Part shown: in pieces, positions 1-12,803 of the stretch
How positions within the stretch are numbered: position 1 is the stretch's first letter
Layout of the letters: every line of letters begins with the position of its first letter
DNA from: Taeniopygia guttata
Taxonomy: Eukaryota > Chordata > Aves > Passeriformes > Estrildidae
Direction of reading: 5' to 3'
Length of the DNA stretch: 64,000 nucleotides
NCBI RefSeq assembly: GCF_048771995.1
Contig: NC_133026.1
Location: 97,122,501 to 97,186,500, forward strand
Made by a program: the position numbers and the translations under genes
Notes under the pieces: generated by a model
Database searches by the model: none
Told to the model about the DNA's origin: nothing
Seen by the model: only the letters and a program-made list of their open reading frames with translations

Positions 1-342
1 GTTGGGAGCAACAGGAGTTTTGCACTGGCTAAAAATCCAAGTATCCATTTTCTTGAACAAGTTGTGTGGCCCACATTGAGTTCTGCTCATTCTCTAATTA
101 ATTTTATTAATATGACTGAACAAGTAATTTGGCCAAAACAAAGCAATGACAGACTGAAATTTGGGTTGTATTCTTTCCCCACATAGACTCAAACATTACA
201 TGTTTCAGTGTAATTACTTAGATATCTACCAAAGCCAAACATACTGTAAGGAGCCACCTCTGTGCCACTGAAACTGCAAAATTACATAGATGAGGAGAAA
301 AATGCCATTTCTGGGGAAGCAGTAGAAATGGAAACAGCTTAC

Positions 343-420
343 CTCAGGCAGCACATCTTCTGAGGCAGAAAAAAAGTATGTATAAACTATTAGTTCTGAA
401 GCAACCTCAATGTATTTTTC
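343..420 (-). CDS. TMX3: TMX3 coding exon 8 (last in window)
   Basis: The 78-nt exon is 26 whole codons, EKYIEVASELIVYTYFFSAS followed by EDVLPE. It is flanked by acceptor TTTTTTCAG and donor GTAAGC. The next exon (human YVTLKEMPAVLV) is not found in positions 1-342, so the gene continues past the window edge. Confidence 0.97.
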
Positions 421-3400
421 CTGAAAAAATACAAACAATTGTTTTTTAATTTCTGAACTTTTAGTATGCATCAAAAAGCTTTGTCACATACATTATCCTT
501 AAAGAGCAACTTGAAAACATATTTATAGCATAAGATTGTAAAAGCACTTTAATAACTGTAAAAACCCAAGAATTTGTTACAAGCATGCACTTCAGTCTTT
601 TGAAAGATTTTAAAAATTACTCCCTAAATAGCCAAACGAAGTAACTTTATTTAATCAAGCTTCAAACCTTTAAAGGAGATTCACCACCAACATATACAAA
701 AAGTACACGATGTCTCTTTTGCACATGCTCAAACATATGCTGGCTAGGAAGTGGCCTGATGAGAGGTCTGGAAAGGGAAACAAAGACATAGAAAAATCTC
801 AATTTGTGCACCCTCCAAAACCCAAACAAATAAAAATTCACAAGAAAATGTTGAACAGTTTTTTGTGCTGTTTTTCAAAAAATAAATTCCAAAATGTGAA
901 TAAATTTAGTTTTTCAAGTTATTATTTTATACTAAAAGAAAAAAAAGAACATTCCCACTGTCCCCCACCCCCCACCAAATAACATGTTATGTTTATCAAA
1001 TCCCACACAAATATGAAATTCAGACCTTACTACAAAATGCCGCTACAATGTAAACACGTATGCCTTTTACAGGCCACTGGGCTATACTGGAAGGGACCTC
1101 AAAGATCATCTGGTCTAACCCTATCACCATGAGCAGGGACATTTTTCACCAGATCAGCTTCCTCAGAGCCCCACCCAAGCTGGCCTTGAACACTTCCAGA
1201 GATGCGGCATCCAAACTTCTCTGGGCAACCGGTTCCAGTACCTTATCACCCTCACAGTAGAGAATTTATTCCTATTATTTTTTCTAAACCTATCCTCTTT
1301 CTGTTTAAAACCATTTCCCCTTACCTTGCACAGACCTTGATAAAAACCCTCTGTATTTCTTAGATGTCTTTATACAGTGGAAGGCCATAATAAGGTCTCC
1401 ATAATTTGAGAGAGAAAATTCTGAATGTAAGCACAACAGCCAGGAAATGTGGCCTTAGAAATAAATAATCTTAACTCCCATGCCAGTCTCCCATGCAGCC
1501 ACACACATAGTACACACAGTTGTTGACTTCAGTATCTTGTTCTTTTTAAAAATAAGTCTTGGCCCACCTCGAAGTCCCACATAAGTTTGAATCAGCAGAG
1601 TCAGTCTCTGAGAAGACTATACCTACCCTGCCACTCTATTAGCAAATTCAATTATATCATCCTTGGTTCTAGGTCCTCTGTAGTTGTATGCCAAGTCACC
1701 TTTCAAGCTAGATAAATAGAAAGACAAAAAAAGAACAGAAAAGCAATCACCTAAACTACATTCATGCATATAAGATTTATCAATCTTTACATGTCACCTT
1801 TCAGTCAGGTTCAGTCATCTTTCAGCAACTGATAAGCCAGAGAAGTGGTCAGCAAAATATAAAAATAATGCAATACAATGGAATTACGGAATAAAAGCTT
1901 ATTTACACTGTATCTGATTTACTGACTTGTTGAAATACTTAAAATTCTTTTACAATTCTTTTTTTCTACTGCACAGTGGTCATTTACTTTGTAAGCATAC
2001 ATATAATTTAAAATACTTGTTTATGACCATATTTAAATGGTCCCTAAAATGACAAAACACCCCACACTCAAACCAAACCAAATACACTCAACATTTATAC
2101 TACTCAGGGATTAGTCTTTGCAAAAAGAAAGCGTTTAAACTTCTTTAATGCTTTTTTAATAACTGAAATGTATCAAATAATCTTCAAAACCTTTCAAATT
2201 TATGAATTAAGCTCCAGTGAAATGTTGGTCAGCTTACAGTATTCTGCTGAGAGGGGCTGTAGCATGCTTGCATTAGCAAAGTATTCAAGTAAGTTTTACT
2301 AATTTTAACAGGCCTTCTTTGAATCCGTAGATATTTTGGAAATTCAGAGGAATTTTTAATACCTCCATATGGCATGAAAATTTTCATCCCTAAAGATTAT
2401 CAAGTTGAACATCTCTGCTTCCTTTTTTGAGAAAACTAACTTGACAATTTACTATCACCTATTGGGAATACTGTTTGCTTAAACAATAACCTGCTAAAAT
2501 CCCCAGTATGTCCACAGTAAAAAGTACTCAAAATCATTGAGTCTTTATTCAACATGACATTGTACTGGACTATACATTACATGGGTTTGAGACTTCTAAA
2601 TGGACAGGGTTATTTTTAATTTTTTGTCATGAAACCATTGATAGAAATTAAATAGGAAGGATCAACTTACAGCTTAATTGTTGGATAGCCTCGCACTCCA
2701 AATTCAGATGCAATACCTGAAAGAAATGCATTAATGCCAAAGTGAACCAAGACTTTTTTTCTCTTCTACTTAATCTTTAAACATGTTTTACTATTCAAAC
2801 CACATAAACCAATGAAAAAGCTATCACTTAGCTCAGTATGAATTACTTTACTTGCTTTCAAGGAAAAGCTTGCAGTTATTAAGATACATCATTAAATTTT
2901 GGACTTCTTTCAGAGGTGCTGCAGGGTCCCAGGATAGCCTTCCAATTACATATGCCACAACACAAATGTCATGAGAATCCTCTGGACAGACTTGGTCTGC
3001 TTTCACCAAAAGTAGCATGCATTGCATATGCAACTGACTGAAAATCTAAGAGGCAAAAATTAAGCATTGAGGATGAAGAACTGTAAATACTAATGCCTGA
3101 AAAAAGGAGAACACAATTAACTACTCATGCTAGAGTAATGGCTAGCGAGACGTGCAGTATCATACTGCAGTTATTACACATTCCACACAACTAAATGTCT
3201 ACTCTCATGAACAGAAGTAGGCACGTTCTAAGCAGATACTTACCTGCTACTTACCGAAGTGGTTAAAAGCAAGACAACTGCAGAACTTTTTCCCTCACCT
3301 CAGATCTGTTTAAAAACTTCTATCATGCTCCCACCAATTGGAGTACAATTTGCAACCACCCTTCCACTTGTGAATATAGCAACTGCCACCTTAAACTGTA

Positions 3401-6400
3401 CTTTCCAGCAAATTTAGTTTTTTCCAGAAGTTAAACTACAGTCTCAAAAAAGGATTAAATCTAAAATTGTGGCAATACTTGTGCAATTCCCTGTTGAGAA
3501 ACAATCCCTGCACTCGAAAAGCACCTAGAATCAATGCTTGTTACAAAACCACTCTGAAGCCACCAACGTGCCACAGCAAGCAGATGTTGGATGCCTTGTG
3601 TGCAAAGAGTTTAGAAATTGACCCTAAGATTGTTCACCTGGATCAGGTGCAAGTACCTTATTGCACTGCACTACAAATAAAACTAGCAGCTCACCTACAG
3701 GCATCTAATCAAAGACAACTGTTTTAAGAAATACACATATGAGGATCAATTTGAATCTGATCCTTTTCTTTTACAGCTCTACTACAAAGAACTACAATGT
3801 ATTAAAATGTGTATAAGAACATTAATTTACAAGAGTGGTTGACAGTTTATTTCCCCTTGTACAGCTCTTGTGTGTGCTTAGGAGAACTAGAAGAGACATA
3901 TTTAATACTTTTTTTAAACATTCCAGCCACGGGGACTACCAAAATTCTCTCATCTTCATGGAAATTGCTCACATCATCCCCTCTACTTCTTGATATGAAG
4001 AATACAGTAAAGGTAAACAGCAGCAATTGTGCCAGCCCTAGGTGTGATGCATTTCTACTCAGCTTACACACAGCGGACTCCTGAGGCTAAATCCCTGAAA
4101 ATTCAACTTATACCGCAGCAGGCGACTGCTCTGTTGATGCAAGAGCTGTATCCTCATTCCACAGAGCTACTAGAGGAAACATTTACTAGTGATTTATATG
4201 TTCACCTGTGATCTCAGCTCTCTGACAACAAGCTTCCCAAAGTTCAGCTCTTTCACACTACTTCATACTCCTATAATAAAGACAAACCATGCGGAGCAAA
4301 CCACTCACCTTCCTTCCTAGTGACACGTGCAGATAACAGCTGTATTTCCTTCTGGTATTTTTCAAGACTGAACTACTTTGATTTCACAGAATCTTTAGAT
4401 TGCAGAGGTATTAATCAGAGTGGTCTTGAATTTTTCATATTCAGATGTAAAACTTCCACTTTCAAAATGAAAGTATAAAAGTATTTCAAAAGATTTATCA
4501 GACACTATGAAACTAGTAGGAAATGTGAAAGAAAATTTTTTCCAGGGCACAAAAGAACCCTTGCAGCTTTCAATGATTTTTACATAAATAAAAATGAATT
4601 CTATAACAAAAACATAGTACCAATTCTGTTCAAGGTATAAAGAACAAGATTTCAGTAACAGGATGACACATACAAATATTTCAGGGTAGGAGTTCATACA
4701 ATTTATATGACTTAGAATTTTATATACATAACTGGAAAGTTAGAGAATCATGACATGTATTCCCAGTTTTGAAGTTACCTGGTTGCATGAACTTGAAACT
4801 TCTAATTCTCCAGACTTACTTTTCTACAGAAAATAAGTATCTTTAAGATGAAACATTAAGTCATATTTATTTGGTTTTATAGAAAAAGATATATACAATA
4901 AATTGGTCTTTGAGACAAAACCATTTTAATCTCAAAAGACCAAACTCTCCTATATCTAAGCACTGGAAAGACTGGAATACCACTGAGAAAAGTATTCTGT
5001 GTAACATTTTAGGCAAATACAACAAACCTGAATAATCAGATTTAATGGATATTGACTAAAAACACTACATGTATTTACAAAATTTTATTATATGTAGATC
5101 TCACTTGGGCCCCACTCCTTCCCTACACCTTCTCTTTTAAATATCCTCCTGGTTCAACATAGATTTAAGCGAATTGACAATGAAGAAGCACACAAACACA
5201 AAGGAAGTACTGTTAAGCATTCAGCAATCCTCTCACGTCTACCCAAACCACTTCTCTGAGTACCAAAGGTTTGGTGTTTTCTCTGAAAAGGTCAACACAT
5301 ATGAAAGGCATCAGCAAACAAAAAAGCACTGAAAGCACTGAATTTAGTTCTTTGAGAAGACATTTACTCAGAAACATAGGAAGAAATCAGCTGAGTAGCA
5401 ATCACTGATGTAATGAGTTCAGTTATTTCAGCAGGTTTTCTGTAACAGTTTCAGAAGCGATTACCTGAAATGAGTAAGAGCAAGAACACAGGCACTCCTC
5501 CAGCAGTAACAGAAGGAACCTAAAACTGGATGCTCTCCAGAGACACACCACATAAAATGCTTATATAACAGTACTCTAAGAGGCATATCAAAAGCAGATC
5601 TTCAAAAAGCTTTTACCTTCCATTTATCAGGAAGAATTCCCTACTCAAGCATAAAAAAATGTGATAAAAAGCACATATTACAGAAAGTTGTCACTTTTAG
5701 AAAAAAAAAAATCAGGACATTTTTCTACAATTACTGTTTGCATAGTTGTGCTATGACACAGAAGATCAACTGCAAGAGAAAAATAACAGTTTCAAAACAG
5801 AGGCTGTGATGAAATTACCCCTAAACAAACCATACTTACTAGAAAAGGAAGTTGCATCCATCTTCCCAACTTTTACTGGAGAACCCATGTTTCTCATTTC
5901 TATACCCACTTCATTCCACACAGGCTCTAGTTTCTTACAGTGGCCACACCAAGGTGCATAAAACTGAAAAGCAAATACATGTCACAAAAAAAAAAATAGT
6001 TTAGTAGAAATTGATTCTACAATTAACCCTTAAATCATTAGCAAGATTTATTTTCCAGTCACGGTACTCCTTATACCTTAATAAAATTGCAAATTAGTTA
6101 CAAGGTTAGCATGACAAGCAGCATTTATGATTTAGTCCTACTTTTAATACGAAAGCACAAGTTTGAAAAGAATACATTAAATTGCTGCATTATTATATGA
6201 TTTCTTATTTAGGAATAGACTGCATGGTAACATTTTTTTTTTGAAAGTTAAAAGATCATATAAACAAGCTATCCAGAAATTTCAATTCATCAACAGGCAG
6301 AACATATCAATGTTTTGGTATAACAAGATAAGGTCATAATTTAACAAAAGCTGGATTTTGTTTTGCTACATTGCTGATAACTCTCAAGTACCGTGTAACC

Positions 6401-9400
6401 CACTCAAAAATCACTAATCCGAGTAATAAGAATTACAGTACATATTTGGGTGAAAAAGGAATGTACCTCATTCACAAGCAAACTTGATCTTTTAAAAAAC
6501 TCGTTGTCCCAGAAATAAGGGACACTGAATCTTTCCAAGTAATTTAGAAAAGTAACACTGGTCTCATATTTGGTCTTTCAGTGCTAACAGAAGTCTAAAA
6601 CATAAATCAGCTGATATAAGTAATGAAAGGAACTATAAAAATTCTCAACAGAGGTTATCACTTCCTAAGTGTGTTAGGTAATCTGCTCTCCTTTTTAAAG
6701 GACTGCAAAACATAAACAGAAGCCTATGCAGGAGGCTATTCAGCCTATTCCTGGTTCACCCTGAACAGCAGACAGATTGCTTATCTATCCTGTCGGAATT
6801 ACAGTCGTGAAGTTTTTCTACATCATGTACAAACAATTTTCCAAGCGATGAAGCAGCCTGACTACAGGGTGTAACACTGTGCAGTCTGTCTGTTGATTTC
6901 CACCAGCAGATCTTCCTGTTTTCCTTACATACTCACATCTACAAGCCAAATATCATCTTTACGGTTTTCTTTAAACCTAGAGAAAGGGGAAAAAAATTAA
7001 AGCAATAAGTCATGTATCTGAAAATAAAATAGTGAAATTCATGTGTGAAAAAGAAAAAGTCTACGATAAGGTTAATATAAAACTATAGATAGAAGACTTC
7101 TGTTTTATTTCTCTCTTTGAGAGTGGGGAAACAGAGGAGATGCTTATTTTTTAGTGTAATATTGCCCCTGTACATGATACTACACACACACAGATGTGTC
7201 ATTAGGGTTCTCTAACTATTCCCTAAGACAAAAAGATAAAAAAAAAAAAAAAAACAAAAAAAAACCACCAAAAACAAAACAAAAAAAACACAGAAAAAAC
7301 AGCAAGAAATAAGAATACACACCAAAACACACAGAATATATTTGACAAGCATTTTTCAATTGTCTTAGTTATATTAAAAATATTTGCTCTTGTATTTTTA
7401 AATACCAACTAATACAGACTCTTTGAGCATTGGTTTAAATTGTTAATCTTAGCTTTACTAAACTTAAATTAACTAAATTATCTTTAATATTAACATGCAA
7501 AGCAATTTTAGTTCAACCTCCTTTAACATTCTACTATAGGTGTGTTAGTTTATAGTTCTATTAAAGTTGCACACAACCATGAAGCCAACTTAATGGAATA
7601 AAAATTATCAAGTTACTGATAAAGCCCAGAGATACACAGGTACTACTGAATTTTCTTAATGCTAGACAAATGGCATCTAAATTAACTGACTGGTTTTATT
7701 AACTGTAAATCTGTCACCGAATTCTAAAACCTCTAATACAAAACTAAACTTGATAAATCAAAGTTCTTTGGTATCTCCCAAAATGCTTACACATTTCACT
7801 GCTGTCACTACAAGATCATATGAATTACTGCATTAGTTAACCAGCTCTATATAGAGAATCAAATTAGCTAGAACTTTAACCTAAGGTTTATTTTTGTAAA
7901 AGACTTCTTAAGTGACTAGGACTGGGACTAAAGTCACACACTATAACATTCATGATACAATATTTCTACTGCACCACTCTTCCTGCAAAATGAGGTATTT
8001 ACTCTAATTATGCAGTAAGTGTGGATCTACACTCTAAGATCCAATTAATAGAAGTTATAGCCTAATGTGTCAGTTCCCAATACACAGCATGCCTATAAAT
8101 GGCCCATAAGCAGTAGACAGAATTTATTATATTTCATTTATAGGTGAATCTGTAACAGTCCATAATGGTCTTGAAGAAATACTAATGCTGATATTGGCTT
8201 ACTGTTTGACTGTTTGACAGAAATAATTCAGAAATCATTAATACAATCTAATTACAGTGTTGAGTGTTTGAAACTTAGAATTGCAGCATTTCACTGGTAA
8301 ATTGCAGCCTATTTTATTTATGGCATACCAAGGCTGCAATGCCTGTACAGCAGCAGAAAAGGTTATTTGCAGAGACTATGCTATGGAACTGCTAAAGGAA
8401 AGCAGCAGTTTTAAGTCACAAAACTGCTTAGCTGACAGCCTCACTAAAAACTTACTCCACCACCCTAAGCACTACAGAGCTAATGAAAGAACCAGTGAGA
8501 GCCCAGCATCTCCTGAGAACTCTAACAAAGCTACAGCTAACTTCCAATTATAATGCCAAATAACTGACTATGATGCAAGAGGTAGAAAGCAGTTACTGAA
8601 TAATAAGATCCTAGGCTGTGCTTCAATTTAGAATATCACTTTTTCTTTGTATAAGAAGAATTTACAATTAAATGTTCTCCTTCCTCTGCCACAGTGCAAC
8701 TGTTATAGCAAATTGTAAAGAGCCTTTAAGTACTGAGCAAGGTAGACTGTAGCCTTGCCAGCACACAGAAAGAAAAGAGACAAAGAATTAAACATCTGGA
8801 GGCTGAGCTTTCCAACAGAGTTTAATAATTTTGACTTAAGGTTGCATAAAAAATACTGTAGTCTTTATAATAATAAATTTCAATGTACTTCTCATCTACA
8901 AGCACCTATTCAATCACTTTCCACAGAAACTAAAATCTGAAGTGTAACAAAACCTCGACTATCAAAATTCACTCGTTTTGCTAATGTCAATGATTAAATT
9001 ACTAGACAATATTAAGAAAGTTCACTTTCACACTGCTGAAGAAAACCAGAAATCTCTCTACAAATGAACAGTGAAGCAATTTCTGAAGATGCTGTTTCTA
9101 GGCCCTATAAATATACTTTCCAGGCACAAAATTTCAGTCTCTTTTCAGCTGTCCCGTGCAATCCTCTATCAGCTGACAGAAACACAATCACACTGATGTA
9201 AATATGGCCTAAGTGTTGCACATCCTTGAATCAAAATTACTTGTCTCAAACATCTTCCCAACTACATGACTGAATGTTCTCTCAGCCCCTACTTAAACCA
9301 AGCACCCCATTTAAACATGAACAGTTAAAGAAACCAGCATGAAGCAAAACTGAACATCAAGGTCACAACTCCAAGGGCCTTAAAACAACCCAGCTGCTGA

Positions 9401-11969
9401 ATCTGTTCCTTGTTTCCCCCAGCACCGTTTCTCATGCTTCTGATCCTCATTTGAGCTACCCCACAGACAGAAAAACACTTCCTTTTTAAGTCAGGTTACT
9501 TACCTGCTTCATTATCACATTAGAACAAGTCCACACCCATCACAAGATGAGTACTGACCTGAGGCAGCAGATCTGCTATCAGAGCAGCACAAACCAAGAG
9601 AAGCCACAGCTCATTTTGTGCGCCCCTCCCACAGCCCAGCTGGGCACTTCTGTCAGCTCTGCTCTGCTACTTGTTTTATTATATCCTGTAAGCTTATGAA
9701 AGGGACCTGTGGCTTGTACTAGTCCACATTGTTTACAACTACTAAAATTCCAGGAGAACACAAAGATTTTGGCAACAGTAGAATGTCCATAACATTTTGG
9801 CATCTATAAAATGGAAAACTTGAAACTTCACCAGTCACTGCTCCGCAGTTTGGAGCAAAATTAAACCAAAATTTAAATTGTTTAAATTAAATTTTAATTT
9901 CAATTAAATTTAAATTGTTTTCCTGACCTCTCTCACCACATGCCAATTAGCTGCAAAAAACTCAAAAAAACCCCTACAAAACCTGCCCCAAACAATTCTT
10001 CAAATCTTATTCTCAATTGAAAATACATGCATCTGAACAGATCTGTAATTGAAAAATGCAAGTGTTCTAAAATAAGATTTCATTTTATCAGTTACTCTAA
10101 AAGGTTACATGACAACCGAATCATGATTCTTCATTCCAAAACAGCAAATATATTTAAATACACATGGAAACATGGAAACATGATATGGGAACATGATGTA
10201 GGAGCACCGACAGGCTAAATGAATGCATCTGCAGTCCTCGAAAATATGAGAATGTTTTAAAAACAAGCTTTGAAAATCAAGTCCAAACAGTTCCCATGCT
10301 TCAGTTGTTTTTTCACAACACCAGACACTGCTGTGTCTTTCCTGAGATCTCCTTCCATATGTTCCTATCCCCACACTGATAAAATCATTACTTCTTATCT
10401 GATCTTACGATTAACAAGCAATATTGTAAAAATGTGAGTGGTTTTCTGACAGTTTAGCTCTTTGGTGCAATTTATCGTTGATTCAACCCTCATGAAAACA
10501 TCACCTTTAACTGGCTGAATTTAACCCAAAGCAGTCATCTAATGCCAACTTCTCTTTCCCCACCAGCTATTATTTCTCCTACCTTTTCTTTCAATTCTAA
10601 TAATCGTCTGCTTTGTAACACTTGGTATAAACCTGCTATTCTGACCAAAAATGCTCCAAAACATTCATTTGGGTAATTTTCTTGGGAAACAGCAACTATG
10701 TAGCTACCAAAGTGCTACAGCAAACCAGTACACCAACAATGACTACACAGCCAAGTTCACAGCACGAATACCCACTTCAACTCCTGCACAGTCTCAGGAC
10801 AAATTCTGCTGTAAAGGCACATTTTTACACAAATATTACTGGCACTGCAAGCAGCCATGAACTAGTCCTGCAGCCTCTTTCTCTCTTCTGTTTCTGGCCA
10901 TGCATGAATGCACTTAGACTCATTTTCCCAACCCCATGTGGCAGCCACGCCACAAAAATTAATGAAGAACTTGGTTACATGAAATCAGCTTTTATTTGGG
11001 GCAGGTACCAACACACCAATGTATTTTACCCTACCAAAAAGAAACAAGGAAGCCTAAAAACATTTCTGGCAACACCACCACATTAACAGCTTTAAAGAAG
11101 CTGAAAAATTAAAATGTTCCTCAGCTTCATTAATTGAACCTCCTCAATAGGTGAGACTGAGGAGAGACCTCATGGGAGCCTACAACTTACTCAAGAGGTG
11201 CAGTAATTGATCTCTTCTCTCTGGTGGCGAGTGACATGACCCAAGGGAACAGCATAAAGCTGTGTTGGTGAGGTTTAGGTTGGATATCAGGAAAACGTTT
11301 TTCACCCAGGGGGTGCTTATGCTCTGGAACAGGCTCTGCAGGGAAATGATCACAGCATCAAGCCTGACAGAGCTCAAGAAGGGTTTGGACAAAGGGCACA
11401 TGGTGTGACTTTTTGGGAGTCCTATGCAGGGGCAGGAATGACCAATGATCCTTGTGGGTCCCTTTCAACAGAGAATATTCTATAGTATTTCAAGCCGAAA
11501 TTTTTCTGTTCTTCCTGCTACAAAAATCACAATCTTTTCGGTTGTAGCTTTCTCAACAAGAACAATACACACAAAGTCAGGAGTCATGTTCCTCACAAGA
11601 CGACAAACTATATCTTGGCAATTAAGCAAGACACCCCAATACTTACGACTCATCTAGATCCTCCACAAAACCTGCACCTGACGCCACCACATGTGCAACC
11701 ACTGCGAGGGAAAGGAAAAGCGTTCCGTGAGTGATGCCCGAACCAACGCGGGGTGCTCACCCACGCCAGCGGACAGACTCCCTTCCCTCCTGGCCCCTCA
11801 CGCCCCCAGCGCTTGCCTACACTCCTGCCTGCCCCAGCGCTGCCCGCCTCCCAATCCCACCGCTTTCTCCCCTCTGCCCTGCAGCCCGGCCCAGCGAAGC
11901 CGGCCCCGCCTGCCCATCACCTGCCGCCCAGAGGAGGCAGCGCGGCCGGCGGCCCGGCGCTGCTGCCAT
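343..11969 (-). CDS. TMX3: TMX3, thioredoxin-related transmembrane protein 3 (5' portion, 8 exons)
   Basis: TMX3 is an ER-resident, membrane-anchored member of the protein disulfide isomerase family that catalyses thiol-disulfide exchange in the ER lumen. Eight minus-strand exons join in phase: 11921-11969, 11647-11701, 6937-6976, 5840-5963, 2671-2716, 1627-1707, 668-767 and 343-420. Together they are 573 nt, or 191 codons, against about 454 residues for human TMX3. Residues 1 to about 27 form a signal peptide (MAAAPGRRPRCLLWAAVVAH...), followed by GFVEDLDES. The first thioredoxin fold carries WCGHC (cysteines 54 and 57) and the cis-proline loop GYPT (Pro101). The final two exons begin the next thioredoxin-like domain (FVYVGGESPLK, ELIVYTYFFSASED). 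All introns are GT-AG. The remaining domains and the transmembrane helix lie beyond position 1. No disruption is seen. The close match to human TMX3 over all eight exons, recalled from memory, makes the identity very secure. Confidence 0.97.
668..767 (-). CDS. TMX3: TMX3 coding exon 7
   Basis: The 100-nt exon encodes GPLIRPLPSQHMFEHVQKRH then RVLFVYVGGESPLK, the linker and the start of the second thioredoxin-like domain. The acceptor is CCTTTCCAG and the donor GTTTGA, which is weaker than the others. Confidence 0.96.
1075..1412 (-). mobile_element. CR1 LINE 3' fragment (TMX3 intron 6)
   Basis: The plus strand reads the complement of a CR1 3' end (CTGGAAGGGACCTCAAAGAT, then CTGGCCTTGAACACTTCCAG). 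The element is therefore minus-oriented, the same as TMX3. It is 5'-truncated, as is usual for CR1, and lacks most of its ORF2. Confidence 0.85.
1627..1707 (-). CDS. TMX3: TMX3 coding exon 6
   Basis: The 81-nt exon encodes LKGDLAYNYRGPRTKDD followed by IIEFANRVA, which closes the first thioredoxin fold. The donor is GTAGGT. Phase 2 at both ends agrees with the neighbouring exons. Confidence 0.97.
2671..2716 (-). CDS. TMX3: TMX3 coding exon 5 (cis-Pro loop)
   Basis: The 46-nt exon encodes SIASEFGVRGYPTIK plus two bases of a leucine codon. The proline in GYPT is the conserved cis-proline facing the CGHC site. The donor is GTAAGT and the acceptor TTTCAG. Confidence 0.97.
5840..5963 (-). CDS. 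TMX3: TMX3 coding exon 4 (CGHC active site)
   Basis: The 124-nt exon begins FYAPWCGHCKKLEP, the canonical PDI-type redox centre with both cysteines present, and continues through GSPVKVGKMDATSFS. The acceptor is TTTTCAG and the donor GTAAGT. Confidence 0.98.
6937..6976 (-). CDS. TMX3: TMX3 coding exon 3
   Basis: This 40-nt exon encodes FKENRKDDIWLVD after completing a split serine codon. The donor is GTGAGT. It is the beta strand that leads into the active site of the first thioredoxin domain. Confidence 0.96.
9869..9920. repeat. AT-only direct repeat pair
   Basis: The 15-mer AAATTTAAATTGTTT occurs at 9869-9883 and again at 9906-9920 within a run of almost pure A/T in TMX3 intron 2. It is probably simple-sequence slippage. 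Confidence 0.5.
11150..11492 (+). mobile_element. CR1 LINE 3' fragment (TMX3 intron 2)
   Basis: The sense strand of a CR1 tail is on plus: GACTGAGGAGAGACCTCATG near the left end, GTTTAGGTTGGATATCAGGA in the middle, and GATCCTTGTGGGTCCCTTTC near the 3' terminus. It is antisense to TMX3 and ends about 150 bp from exon 2. Confidence 0.85.
11647..11701 (-). CDS. TMX3: TMX3 coding exon 2
   Basis: A pyrimidine-rich acceptor (TTTCCCTCGCAG) precedes the exon and the donor is GTAAGT. The exon completes the hydrophobic signal core (VVAHVVASGA) and begins the mature protein at GFVEDLDES, matching human GFVEDLDES. Confidence 0.95.
11921..11969 (-). CDS. TMX3: TMX3 coding exon 1 (start codon, signal peptide)
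   Basis: The ATG is at 11969-11967 inside the CpG island. It opens 16 codons reading MAAAPGRRPRCLLWAA plus one base, followed by the donor GTGATG. The basic-then-hydrophobic composition fits the start of a signal peptide. This ATG was chosen because it splices in phase to exon 2 and gives the M-A-A start seen in human TMX3. Confidence 0.9.
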
Positions 11970-11972
11970 GTT
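11962..11972 (-). promoter_or_regulatory. YY1-like motif over the start codon
   Basis: AACATGGCAGC resembles the YY1 consensus AAnATGGCGGC and includes the TMX3 initiator ATG, a common arrangement in TATA-less genes. It has one mismatch at the C-G core. Confidence 0.3.
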
Positions 11973-11990
11973 GACACAGCCGCGGCACGG

Positions 11991-11998
11991 CCGGAAGG
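11991..11998 (+). promoter_or_regulatory. ETS/GABP site candidate
   Basis: CCGGAAGG is a core ETS-family motif, about 22 bp upstream of the TMX3 ATG and near the NRF-1 motif. The pair is typical of CpG-island housekeeping promoters. Confidence 0.4.
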
Positions 11999-12021
11999 GG
12001 AAGCGCCGCGCTCTCCGCAGG

Positions 12022-12031
12022 GCGCAGGCGC
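12022..12031. promoter_or_regulatory. NRF-1 site candidate
   Basis: GCGCAGGCGC is a perfect match to the palindromic NRF-1 consensus GCGCANGCGC. It lies about 55 bp upstream of the TMX3 start codon, within the CpG island. Function is inferred from the motif and its position only. Confidence 0.55.
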
Positions 12032-12449
12032 GGAGCCGCGGCGGCGCGGGCCCGGCGGCTCCGGGGGCCGAGGGGCGCCCGGAGGGGCGTGAGGGAGGCG
12101 AGCGGGGTGTATAGGCTCTGTCATCTCCCCGGCAGGGAGGCTCTGTTCAGTTGAATCAATGCTCTGCTCCTTTGGAAGAGCAAGGCTCACCCTCCCTCCG
12201 GCAGGAATAGGTGTGCCGCCTCGCATGTTGGCAGATCCCTGCCCTGGGTAGAGCTCACCCCTTGCCGTGCTGCTGTGTCAGCAGCCTGCCTTCAGCACGG
12301 GGGCGAAACTTGCTCACTTGCATGTCGGTGTCATTCCGCTCAAACCTGTTACAGGCTTTCCTATCTTCAGCTATGGTGTTTTTTCTGTCAATGCAGATCT
12401 GCAGGTCCTGGTAGGGCAAGTAGTCGTGCTTGTTTAAAAACTTCAATTA

Positions 12450-12803
12450 AAGCAGGACTGGGGTTGTTCAGTTTGGAAAAGACCAAGGCTCAGGGGAACC
12501 TTAGTACCGTGTGTAAATACCTGAAAGGGGCTGCAAATAGACCAGAGCTGGGCTCTTGCCAGTGGTGCCCAGTGACAGGACAAAAGGGAATGGCCATAAA
12601 GTGAAACACAGGAGATTCTCTCAGAAGGTGAGAAAACACTTTGCTACTCAAGCATGACTTGAGTGCTGCCCACCAGTCTCCCATCTCTGGGATCCTCATA
12701 AGCCACATGGACATGGCCCTGAGCAACCATCTCTGAATGGTCCTGCCTGAGCAGAGGGGAGGTCCCTGCCAACCTCAGCTACTCTCTGATTCTGTGATCT
12801 ATC
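12450..12803 (+). mobile_element. CR1 LINE 3' fragment upstream of TMX3
   Basis: This is a diverged CR1 tail in plus orientation. It starts GACTGGGGTTGTTCAGTTTG and ends in the CR1-type terminus GATTCTGTGATC. The copy is indel-rich and so fairly old. It lies about 340 bp beyond the CpG island and bounds the promoter region. Confidence 0.8.

Larger units (their letters stand above)
11690..12115. promoter_or_regulatory. TMX3: CpG-island promoter of TMX3
   Basis: This is the one strongly CpG-rich stretch outside the 5S array. It covers TMX3 exon 1 and its presumed 5' UTR and upstream sequence. It has no TATA box, as is usual for housekeeping promoters. In mammals the divergent neighbour CCDC102B starts close to TMX3, so the island could serve both directions, but that is inference from memory. 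Confidence 0.85.

Noticed and set aside
226-474. 82-codon open frame on minus as a separate small protein
   Set aside because: It is TMX3 exon 8 read through into both introns; only 343-420 is coding.
7238-7290. A-rich run as a SINE or processed-gene tail
   Set aside because: No gene body or SINE sequence lies beside it; simple A-rich expansion in a TMX3 intron.
11731-12226. Long overlapping open frames on both strands near the CpG island
   Set aside because: High GC gives few stops. They overlap TMX3 exon 1 and its promoter and have low-complexity Ala/Pro/Arg composition.
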